Source: Thermoanaerobaculia bacterium (GTDB lineage Bacteria > Acidobacteriota > Thermoanaerobaculia > Multivoradales > JAHEKO01). Taken from it: a DNA stretch of 64,000 nt. The notes under the pieces are model-generated. The model was given only the letters and a program-made list of their open reading frames with translations, searched no databases and had not been told where the DNA came from. Positions within the stretch are counted from its first letter, which is position 1. Each line of letters opens with the position of its first letter. Location of the stretch: assembly GCA_947259925.1 (NCBI GenBank), contig CAMYOG010000006.1:1-64000 (forward strand), in the 5' to 3' direction. Of the stretch, positions 46,458-54,552 are shown in pieces. Position numbers and translations under genes: made by a program.

Positions 46458-47267
46458 ATGAGACGCAAACTGCCAGCCGCAGCACCACTATTAGCTGCCC
46501 TGCTCCTACTGCCGACCGGTGCCCGGGCCGCCAAGTCCCGGGTCCACTTCCTGTCGAATCCACCGGGGGTGACCGTCACCGACGCCAACCTCGGCGAGCT
46601 CGGAACGACCCCGTTCCGACTCGATCTGAAGCGCAAGACTGCCCTGGTATGTACCTTCTCGAAGCCGGGATACGAGAGCAAGACCGTTTCGCAGGTCGTC
46701 GGCTCGCTGCGGACCGAGGTACGAGCGGATCTCGTGCCGCTGCCGATGGCTACCGTCCGTCTCGACGTGGTGCCGCGCGGCGCCTCGGTCAAGCTGAGCG
46801 CACCCGACGGCACCGAGATCTACGCCGGTGAGTCGGGACGGGTCCACACGCTGCCCGGCCAGTTCTGGGACACCAGCGAGACCGCGACCTTCCGCCTGGA
46901 AGCCTGGGCACCCGGCTATCGACCGATCGACCAGGAGATCGTGCTGACCAACCACCAGTCTCACGATCTCTCGTTGCCGCTGGCCGAGGTCACGACCCTG
47001 CTGAGCGTCAGCTCCGAGCCCGAGGGCGTGCTGGTCTCGAGCCACTTCCTGGGCAGCCTCGGCCGGACCCCACTGGAGAGCCGCGTGTCGCTGGTCGATC
47101 TGCTGCGGGCGCGCTCGCGGCAGAACGCCGCGGCGGGCGACCCGAGCCGGATCGTGGTCACCTTCTCCAAGCCCGGCTACCGGACCCGTGCCAGCCAGAT
47201 CGCCCTCGACTTCGAGCGCGAGGAGAACCCGGTCACCGTCTCTCTCGAGCCGCTCGGCGGCGACTAG
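46458..47267 (+). CDS. Secreted protein with repeated PEGA-like segments
   Basis: Signal peptide; SRVHFLSNPPGVTVTDANLGELGTTPFRLDLKRKTALVCTFSKPGYESKTV and SVSSEPEGVLVSSHFLGSLGRTPLESRVSLVDLL. Confidence 0.72.
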   Translation: MRRKLPAAAPLLAALLLLPTGARAAKSRVHFLSNPPGVTVTDANLGELGTTPFRLDLKRKTALVCTFSKPGYESKTVSQVVGSLRTEVRADLVPLPMATVRLDVVPRGASVKLSAPDGTEIYAGESGRVHTLPGQFWDTSETATFRLEAWAPGYRPIDQEIVLTNHQSHDLSLPLAEVTTLLSVSSEPEGVLVSSHFLGSLGRTPLESRVSLVDLLRARSRQNAAAGDPSRIVVTFSKPGYRTRASQIALDFEREENPVTVSLEPLGGD

Positions 47268-47384
47268 GATCGGCGCGGCTCGAGACCGTGGCCGCCGGCG
47301 GGAACCCTAGCGAGGGTCGCGCGTTGGCAGGGATGAACCATACGCGAGGTGTCGACCTCGCCTGCCAAGAGGAGCGATACGAAC

Positions 47385-48176
47385 ATGCGACTGAACTCAA
47401 CGACGGCACCGGCGCTGGCCGCCGTACTGGTACTGCTGATCGGACCGGCTCTCGTCGCCCAGACGGGTTGGGCTGACGACGAGAAGCGGCGGATCGTCAA
47501 GAAGATCCACATCGATTGCGACGGCGACGATTGCGAAGAGAGCGAGCATCTCCAGAAGCTGATCGAGGCTCACGCCGGCGACGGCCATGTCGTCGCCTGG
47601 TCGTCCGGTGACGGACCGCACAACTTCCGGCTCAGGGCGCACCTGGGCGGGGGCTTCCTGGGGGTCCTGCTGGCCGAGCTCACCCCGGAGCTCCGAGCCC
47701 ACTTCGGGGTCGACGAGGACGCCGGAGTCATGATCTCCAGGGTGGTCGACGACAGCCCGGCGGCCAGAGCCGGCCTGAAGGTTGGCGACATCATCACCGC
47801 CGTCGACGGCGAGACGGTGGCCTCGGGCGGCCGGCTGGCTCGATCGATCCGGTCTGCCGAGGACGGCGAGGCCGTCCTGCTGGAGGTCTGGCGTGACGGC
47901 GCGGTCCAGAACATCTCAGCGACCATCGAGGAGCGCGAGCGACAGCCGCTCGGCCTCGAGCACGCCTTCGTCCTCAAGTGCGACGACGACGCGGAAGACT
48001 GTTCCTTCGCCCGCGCCCACGAGCTGGGCGACCACTCACACTGGCACGCGGACGTCGACTGCCCGGGCGGCGGCCCGTGCGAGGTCAAGGTGCAGTGCGA
48101 CGAGGGCGGCGAGTGCGACTGCACCCTCAACGGCGAAGAGACCGACTGCTCCGAGCTGCCCGGTTTCGACGACTAA
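47385..48176 (+). CDS. Secreted PDZ domain protein with Cys/Asp-rich flanking regions
   Basis: Signal peptide; PDZ GGGFLGVLLAELTPELRAHFGVDEDAGVMISRVVDDSPAARAGLKVGDIITAVDGETVASGGRLARSIRS; flanks HIDCDGDDCEES and LKCDDDAEDCSFARAHELGDHSHWHADVDCPGGGPCEVKVQCDEGGECDCTLNGEETDCSEL. Confidence 0.8.
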   Translation: MRLNSTTAPALAAVLVLLIGPALVAQTGWADDEKRRIVKKIHIDCDGDDCEESEHLQKLIEAHAGDGHVVAWSSGDGPHNFRLRAHLGGGFLGVLLAELTPELRAHFGVDEDAGVMISRVVDDSPAARAGLKVGDIITAVDGETVASGGRLARSIRSAEDGEAVLLEVWRDGAVQNISATIEERERQPLGLEHAFVLKCDDDAEDCSFARAHELGDHSHWHADVDCPGGGPCEVKVQCDEGGECDCTLNGEETDCSELPGFDD

Positions 48177-48239
48177 CCGGAATCAGCGGGCGACCCGCTC
48201 GATCGGTGTTCGAGCCGGTGAGCGGATCGCCATCGACGG

Positions 48240-48797
48240 CTACTGGATCAGGCCGCCGAGGGTCGTCGACACCTCGACGTGCACGAGATCGACCTTCTTG
48301 CCGTTCTTGCCTCTCACGCCGATGCGTAGAGCGGTCACCTCGCCGTTCTCGATCTCCTTCCGGCTCTCGCCGTTGAGCACGTCCCTCATCGGCACCCGGA
48401 ACCTGCCGTCCGCGTCGGTCGCCACTTTCGACCGACCGGTCTTGACCACCACCTGCTTGGTCGGATCGCCGCCGACGCTCTTGATCTTGAAGACCTCCAC
48501 GATCAGCTTCGCCTTCTCGACCGGATCGTCGTCGTTGGCAACTCGTCCTTCGACCGCGCCGCTGAAATCGACCCCAACCCGCTCCAGGAACTCGTCCTCG
48601 AGGGTCAGGAAGCGAACCTCTACCGTCACCTGGACGGCGTTCACCCGCTTCGCGTCGCGCAGCAGCACCGCCGACTCGGCGTCGCGGCTGACGACGTCCT
48701 GGGCTGCGACCGATGCCGGAAGCAGAACCGATAGGACCAGGGCCAGAGCGACCAGCGCAGGGGCGGCCGCCCGAGGGATTCCGAAAGACTTCGTCAT
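48240..48797 (-). CDS. Secreted hypothetical protein
   Basis: Signal peptide MTKSFGIPRAAAPALVALALVLSVLLPASVAAQ; no recognised domain. Confidence 0.55.
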   Translation of the reverse strand: MTKSFGIPRAAAPALVALALVLSVLLPASVAAQDVVSRDAESAVLLRDAKRVNAVQVTVEVRFLTLEDEFLERVGVDFSGAVEGRVANDDDPVEKAKLIVEVFKIKSVGGDPTKQVVVKTGRSKVATDADGRFRVPMRDVLNGESRKEIENGEVTALRIGVRGKNGKKVDLVHVEVSTTLGGLIQ

Positions 48798-48928
48798 AGA
48801 CCGACTCCTCTCTGTCCTCCCCCCGACAGGCCGAGGCGTCGCGCGCCAGCGGCGTATCGGCAGGAGGGTAGCAGACTAGTCGGCTACCCGGGGAGTGGCT
48901 GTGACCTGCGTAACTCGGCCGCTTTCGA

Positions 48929-49468
48929 TCAGCCGCCCAGGCTGGCGCCGAAGCCGCCCGGGTCGTCGGCGATCAGCTCGGCGAGCGCCTGATCGAGCCG
49001 GCCGCTCACCCGGACGATCACCATCTCGGCGCCGTCGACCGTCACCACGAACAGGTCTCGGATCTCGCCGGCGCTGTTCTCGCGATGGAAGACCCAGGTG
49101 ATCTCGTCCGCCTCTCGCGAGCGGACCGCGCGATTCCAGCCCTTCCGGTGCAGGCGCCGCTCCACCGCGGCCAGATCGTGGCCATCGATCGAGTCCGGGA
49201 ACGAGATCACTTCGTAGACCGCGACGTCGACGCGCCGGATCTTGCGCACGAAGTCGAGCTCCTCGGTCTCGTCGCCGAGCGCCCAGAGCGCCACCGGCTT
49301 GAGCAGGGCGGTAGAGATCCTGCCCAGATGGATCGCGTGCTCACGATCGAAGCTGGCGCCCGGAATCCCGTCCTCGAGCTCCATCCGGGTGCGCGCCACC
49401 ATCGACGACTCGACGCACCCTCCGAGGGGCAGCATCGACAGCAGAAGCACCGGCAGGAGGCGTCTCAC
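48929..49468 (-). CDS. DUF4252-like lipoprotein
   Basis: Lipobox-like LLSMLPLGGCVES; VDVAVYEVISFPDSIDGHDLAAVERRLHRKGWNRAVRSREADEITWVFHRE; ATGA overlap with upstream gene. Confidence 0.62.
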   Translation of the reverse strand: MRRLLPVLLLSMLPLGGCVESSMVARTRMELEDGIPGASFDREHAIHLGRISTALLKPVALWALGDETEELDFVRKIRRVDVAVYEVISFPDSIDGHDLAAVERRLHRKGWNRAVRSREADEITWVFHRENSAGEIRDLFVVTVDGAEMVIVRVSGRLDQALAELIADDPGGFGASLGG

Positions 49469-50058
49469 CGCTCCTCCTCGGCGTCCGCGGCGGCCCCGGG
49501 GGTCTCCGCGAGCGCTTCCTCGAGGGTGGGCACGTCGAACGCCTGGCTGAGCGCGCCGAGCAGGTCGACGTCGATACGGCCGGCGATGTTGATCAACGTC
49601 ATCTCGTCCTCCGGCTCGAAAACGAACAGCGTCAGCCCCTCGATTTGGCCGTCGACCTCTTTCAGGTAGACGTGGACCTGCTCGCCCTCCTCGCGCACTC
49701 GAACGACCCTCTGCCAGCCTTTCTCCTCGAGGGTTGCGACGCCCTTCGCGATGGCGGCGGTCGCCGCCACCGGGTCGATCTCGTCGATCGGAGCCACCAG
49801 CACGCGCATCGACGCCATCTGCGAGACCAGCTCAGCCAGCTCGGGCTCCTCCTGGAGCACGGCGGCGCCGACCAATCGCAGCATAGCTCCCTGCAGACTG
49901 ATGTCGACGCTCGAACCATTCGGGTCGATGATCTCGAGATCGTCGAGCGAGAAATACCCAGGATGACTCTCGAGAGACTCCTCGGCGGTCGCCACGGCGG
50001 TCCAGCCGAGGAACATCAGGAGAACTATCGTCCAGCGCCTGTCACGTCTCCATCGCAC
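49465..50058 (-). CDS. DUF4252-like secreted protein
   Basis: Similar layout to neighbour: LEEKGWQRVVRVREEGEQVHVYLKEVDGQIEGLTLFVFEPEDEMTLINIAGRID. Confidence 0.65.
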   Translation of the reverse strand: MRWRRDRRWTIVLLMFLGWTAVATAEESLESHPGYFSLDDLEIIDPNGSSVDISLQGAMLRLVGAAVLQEEPELAELVSQMASMRVLVAPIDEIDPVAATAAIAKGVATLEEKGWQRVVRVREEGEQVHVYLKEVDGQIEGLTLFVFEPEDEMTLINIAGRIDVDLLGALSQAFDVPTLEEALAETPGAAADAEEER

Positions 50059-50062
50059 GGTC

Positions 50063-50638
50063 TCAACCTCTCTCCTCGATCGCCAGTCCGGGCGCCGCCG
50101 GCGCCTCGATCAGCTTGCGGACCGCGGGGCGGACGACCCGCTCACGCAGCAGGTCTTCGCTCAGGCCACGGCCGACCCGGCGGTTGGCGCGCGCGAAGTG
50201 TGCGAGCGCCAGTTTCGTTTCGAGCGTGGCACGCATGACTTCCGGATCGCTCGACGCTACTACGCCGGACGGCTCACGGGTCCGATCGAGGCTCGTGACC
50301 AGTGCGATCGCCAGGAGCACGACGGCAGCGACCACGGCCAGCGCCGGACGCGCTCGCAACGGACCGAGCCAACCCGCGCGCCGGCGCCCGCGGGTCTCGG
50401 CCTCCGAGCGGGCCGACTCGAGGACTGCGGCGACCACCGGCCGCGGAGCGTCGAGCCGCGGCAACGCCCGGAGGTGGTCTCGGAGCCGGCTCGCCCGGGC
50501 CAGCTCTTCTGCGCATGCCGCGCACTTCGTGAGGTGGGCTTCGAAGGCGGCGAAGCGCGCCGGCTCGAGATCGCCGTCGAGAGACGCCTCGATCGCGCTC
50601 TCGCACGGCTCACAGACGGAGGTGTCACGCTCGGTCAT
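50063..50638 (-). CDS. Anti-sigma factor with zinc-finger (zf-HC2) N-terminus and TM segment
   Basis: CEPCESAIEASLDGDLEPARFAAFEAHLTKCAACAEEL; TM ALAVVAAVVLLAIALVTSL; ATGA overlap with the sigma gene. Confidence 0.82.
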   Translation of the reverse strand: MTERDTSVCEPCESAIEASLDGDLEPARFAAFEAHLTKCAACAEELARASRLRDHLRALPRLDAPRPVVAAVLESARSEAETRGRRRAGWLGPLRARPALAVVAAVVLLAIALVTSLDRTREPSGVVASSDPEVMRATLETKLALAHFARANRRVGRGLSEDLLRERVVRPAVRKLIEAPAAPGLAIEERG

Positions 50639-51153
50639 TTCCCCAACTCCTCACGTAGCCGCTCGCGCAGCCGACGCCGCCCACGGTGCAGGTAGACCCG
50701 TACGCTGTTCAGCGGCAGTCCGAGGACCTCGCTGATCTCGCGGTACTTGAGTTCCTGGATCTCGCGCAGGATCAGAACGCTCTTGAACGGTTCCGGCATC
50801 GCCGACAGCTCGGCGTGGATTCGACGGAGCAGCTCGGCCGAAGTCGCGCGCTGCTCCGGATCGGGTCCCGAGCCCGCGGCTCGCTCGAGCTCCGAGGCCT
50901 CGACCGGGATGATCGCATCGCGGCCGGCCGAGCCGAGCCGCCGCAGCCGGTCGTAGCAGGCGTTGCGGGTCACTCGCGCCAGCCACGCCCCCATTCGCCG
51001 GGGCTTGACCTTGCGCCGATGGCGCCAGAGCCGCAGAAGGACCTCCTGCAGAATCTCCTCGGCGTCCTCTCGCCGGCCGAGGATGTAGAAGGCGAGAGTG
51101 AACACACGACCCTCGTGTGCCGCCACGGCCTCCTCGAACTCGGCCAATCGCAT
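50635..51153 (-). CDS. ECF-type RNA polymerase sigma factor
   Basis: LAFYILGRREDAEEILQEVLLRLWRHRRKV...ARVTRNACYDRLRR; region 4 ILREIQELKYREISEVLGLPLNSVRVYLHRGRRRLRERL. Confidence 0.92.
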   Translation of the reverse strand: MRLAEFEEAVAAHEGRVFTLAFYILGRREDAEEILQEVLLRLWRHRRKVKPRRMGAWLARVTRNACYDRLRRLGSAGRDAIIPVEASELERAAGSGPDPEQRATSAELLRRIHAELSAMPEPFKSVLILREIQELKYREISEVLGLPLNSVRVYLHRGRRRLRERLREELGK

Positions 51154-51263
51154 TCTTCCCCAGCAAACGAGTCTGACTCATCGAAAGTTACACCTCACGG
51201 CTGGCGACCGCCTCTGCATTCCTGAACGCATCCCGAGGCCCGAGAGTTACAGGGAGGGCAGAC

Positions 51264-53018
51264 ATGCGGCTGCTAGCATGCGGCGATCCGATGCTCGAAA
51301 GGTTGCCAGCTTCCCTGCTGTCGGTCTGGCTGCTGGCGGCCGCGCCCGGCGCCGCCGCCGACCTGATCCTCACCGGGGGTCGTATCTGGACCGGCGATAC
51401 GGAGCGGCCGTGGGCCGAGGCGGTGGCGGTCGAGGGCGACCGGATCGTCGCCGTCGGAGCGGCCGCGCACGTTGCCACACTGGCCGGGCCTGATAGCCGA
51501 GTCCTCGAGCTCGACGGCAGCTTCGTCGCTCCCGGCTTCATCGACAACCACACCCACTTCGACCGCGCGGGAGCGCTGATCCTGGGGGTCAACCTGCTCG
51601 ACGTCGCCGGCGGCGAGTCGTTGACGCGCCGGGTGGGCGAGGCGAGCGCCCGCGTACCCGCGGGTACCTGGCTGGTCGGCGGCGATTGGGGCGCCTACGA
51701 GGCGTGGGGCCAGGGATCGACCGGTGCCGGCACGGCGGCAACGACGTTCGAGCCCGACCGTTCCCTGGTCGACCCACCGGCGGTGCGCAACCCGGTGCTG
51801 CTGTCGAAATGGGACCGCTCGCTCTACCTCGCCAACGCCCCGGCGCTCGAGCACGCCGCCCTCTCCTGTGACGACGCCGGGGTCGAGTGCGATGCGGAGG
51901 ACAGGACGACCGGCCGGCTGACACCCGCCGCGGCCGAGCGGGTGCGGGCCGTGATCCCCGAGAAGTCGATGGAGCTGCGCCTGGCGGAGGCGGCGGCAGC
52001 GCTCGAGCGCCTGCGCCGGTTCGGCGTCACCACGATTCACGACATCACCAGGCCGGCGCAGATGGCGGTCTTCCAGGAGCTCCTCCGGCGGGGCGAGCTG
52101 ACCGTGCGCGTCTATGCGCGGCCGACGCTCGACCGCTGGCAGGAGCTCGCCGCGCTCGGCATCCGCCACGGCTTCGGCAACGAGTGGCTGAAGATCGGCG
52201 GGCTGAAGGGCTTCGTCGACGGCATCATGGGGAACTCGTCGGCGCGCTTCTACGAGCCCTACCTGACCAGCGGAGAGCGCGGCTCCTGGCGCACGATGAT
52301 GCAGCCGTGGGGCAACATGGAGACGCTGCTCGTGGGCGCCGACGCCGCCGGCCACTGGCCGCAGGTCCACGCGATCGGCGACGAAGCGATCGATCACCTG
52401 CTCGATCTCTACGAGCGGGTCATTCGCACCAACGGCGAGCGCGACCGTCGCCTGCGGATCATCCACACCCAGGTGATCCGGGGGCCAGAGGTCGCCGAGC
52501 GGATGGCGTCGATGGGGATCGTCGCCGAGGTCCAGCCCTACCATTGCATCGACGACATGCGCTGGATGGAGGAGCGGATCGGCGCGCGAGCGCGCTGGGC
52601 GTACGCCTTCAAGACCCTAGAGGACGCCGGCGTTCGGCTCTCTTTCGGCAGCGACTGGCCGGGAACCAACGCCTCCTGGTACCCGGCCAATCCGGTGCTC
52701 GGGATCTACGCCGCCGTCACCCGCCAGACCCTCGGCGGCGAGCCCGCGGGGGGCTGGTTCCCCGAGGAGCGGGTGAGCGTCGACACGGCCCTGCGCGCCT
52801 ACACGGTCCACAACGCCTGGGCGGCAGGAGAGGAGGCGATCAAGGGCTCGCTCGAGCCCGGCAAGCTGGCCGACCTGGTAGTCCTCGACCGGAGCCCATT
52901 CGAGGTCGAGCCGGCGGAGCTGCGGCATCTCCGCGTCCTGCTCACGATGGTCGGTGGCGAGATCGTGCACCGCGCCGCCGAGCCGGACACCGCACCCGAC
53001 GATTCACAGACCAGGTAG
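51264..53018 (+). CDS. Secreted amidohydrolase (YtcJ-like)
   Basis: LILTGGRIWTGDTERPWAEAVAVEGDRIVAVG, VAPGFIDNHTHFDRAGALILGVNLLD, ...LEPGKLADLVVLDRSPFEVEP. Confidence 0.9.
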   Translation: MRLLACGDPMLERLPASLLSVWLLAAAPGAAADLILTGGRIWTGDTERPWAEAVAVEGDRIVAVGAAAHVATLAGPDSRVLELDGSFVAPGFIDNHTHFDRAGALILGVNLLDVAGGESLTRRVGEASARVPAGTWLVGGDWGAYEAWGQGSTGAGTAATTFEPDRSLVDPPAVRNPVLLSKWDRSLYLANAPALEHAALSCDDAGVECDAEDRTTGRLTPAAAERVRAVIPEKSMELRLAEAAAALERLRRFGVTTIHDITRPAQMAVFQELLRRGELTVRVYARPTLDRWQELAALGIRHGFGNEWLKIGGLKGFVDGIMGNSSARFYEPYLTSGERGSWRTMMQPWGNMETLLVGADAAGHWPQVHAIGDEAIDHLLDLYERVIRTNGERDRRLRIIHTQVIRGPEVAERMASMGIVAEVQPYHCIDDMRWMEERIGARARWAYAFKTLEDAGVRLSFGSDWPGTNASWYPANPVLGIYAAVTRQTLGGEPAGGWFPEERVSVDTALRAYTVHNAWAAGEEAIKGSLEPGKLADLVVLDRSPFEVEPAELRHLRVLLTMVGGEIVHRAAEPDTAPDDSQTR

Positions 53019-53020
53019 AG

Positions 53021-54487
53021 ATGCGGTTCCCTCTCTGGGCTGGGCTCCTGCTGCTGGTGGAGGCCCCAGCCCTCGCCGGCGCGTCAGCGGCACCCGAGAT
53101 CGGGATCGAGGTCGCCGAAGCGCCGGCTGAAGACGCTTGGCGTGTCACCTATCGCTTCGCCGACCCGGTGGCCGGCATGGTCTTCCAGCGCGGCCGGAGC
53201 GCGTACCGCGGCGAGGAGTGGGAGCTTCTTTCCGAAGGGCTGGAGTGGGCCGAGGAGCACCAGCCGGCGAGCGGCGAGATACGCGACGTCGTTGCCGTCA
53301 CCGGGCCGCCGGTGCGCGAGATCGCCCTGCGCTTCACCTCCGATTTCCGAACCCGGGTCAAGGCCTACCAGCTGACCGTCCCCTACACCGACGGCGGCCG
53401 GCTCCTCTATACCGGAGACCTGAGCGTCCGCGTCGCGGGGAGCGCCGGTGCCCTCGATCACCGCTGGCGGCTGCGCACTTCGGCGGGACGCAACGTCGTC
53501 CTGCTCGACCACCACGGCGAGGGCGAGCTGGAGTGGCTCGAATCCGCTGAGAGTACCGGCGACGGTACGTATGTCTACTTCGGCCCCGGCAGGCCGGAGG
53601 TGCGCGAGCGGATGAGCTTTTTGATCGATCCCGGCCTGCCGGCCTGGCTGCGTCGCGAGATCGAGCCGCTATTACCACGCCTCTTCGACCGCTACGCCCA
53701 GATCACCGGAGTGGAGCTCGCTTTCCGGCCGCTGGTGCTGCTCTCGTACCGACCGACCGACATCAGCGGTCTCACCTTCAAGGGCGGAACGCTGGACGGA
53801 CTGGTTCAGATGGCCGCGGAGGGTCGCGCCTGGGAGCAGGAGACTCGCGACGCGCGACTCATGTGGCTCGACCGCAGCGCTCACGAGGCCTTCCACTTCT
53901 GGACCGGCCAGATGTTCGTCGCCGCCTTCGACGGCGCCGAGCAGTGGATCACCGAAGGCGCCGCCGACCACTACGCTCTGGCCACGATGCTGGAGATGGG
54001 CCTCGTGGACTCGACGGCACACCGCCGACAACTCGTCGAGCGAGCCAACGAGTGCCTGATCGGACTCCGCGGTCGCCCGCTCCTGCGCTCGACCGAGACC
54101 GGTGACTTCCACAACCTCTACGTCTGCGGTTCGACTCTCTGGTTGGCCGCCTCGACGGCCGCCCGCCGGAGCGACGAGGCAGACGAAGAGCACGCATTCG
54201 TCCGTGCGCTGCTCGCGGCGGCGGAGCGGAGCGAGCGCAAGCTGACCAGCTATCGCATCCTCGAGACCCTGCACTCGCTGACCGGCGGGCCCTGGGCGGG
54301 AGCACCGCTGGCGCGGCTCCTCTTCCAGGGAGTGCCCGAGGAAGCCGACGAGCTCTTCGCCTCGCTGATGGCGGCGGCGGGGATAGAGGTCGAGCTGGTC
54401 GCCCCGGAGGAGGCGACCCTCCACCGAGGCTACCGCCTTCCCGAGGAGCCGGACGGCTCCTGGTCGAGGCTGTTGCGCCTCCGCTAG
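53021..54487 (+). CDS. Secreted putative gluzincin metallopeptidase (M1/M61-like)
   Basis: Signal peptide; HEAFHFWTGQMFVAAFDGAEQWITEGAADHYAL gives HExxH plus downstream E; start 2 nt after the previous stop. Confidence 0.62.
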   Translation: MRFPLWAGLLLLVEAPALAGASAAPEIGIEVAEAPAEDAWRVTYRFADPVAGMVFQRGRSAYRGEEWELLSEGLEWAEEHQPASGEIRDVVAVTGPPVREIALRFTSDFRTRVKAYQLTVPYTDGGRLLYTGDLSVRVAGSAGALDHRWRLRTSAGRNVVLLDHHGEGELEWLESAESTGDGTYVYFGPGRPEVRERMSFLIDPGLPAWLRREIEPLLPRLFDRYAQITGVELAFRPLVLLSYRPTDISGLTFKGGTLDGLVQMAAEGRAWEQETRDARLMWLDRSAHEAFHFWTGQMFVAAFDGAEQWITEGAADHYALATMLEMGLVDSTAHRRQLVERANECLIGLRGRPLLRSTETGDFHNLYVCGSTLWLAASTAARRSDEADEEHAFVRALLAAAERSERKLTSYRILETLHSLTGGPWAGAPLARLLFQGVPEEADELFASLMAAAGIEVELVAPEEATLHRGYRLPEEPDGSWSRLLRLR

Positions 54488-54552
54488 ACGGCGACCGTTG
54501 GGCGGAGCGAAGTCTGAGATACTTCGCCTCTGCTACGGACTGGAGGTAGTGC

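Noticed and set aside
45086-46813. 575-aa minus ORF opposite the M48 peptidase gene
   Set aside because: Antisense shadow, low-complexity charged translation; plus strand has HExxH protease and PEGA genes.
51887-53020. N-terminal extension of the 866-aa plus ORF 51887-54487
   Set aside because: Out-of-frame overlap with the amidohydrolase; the real gene starts at ATG 53021 with a signal peptide.
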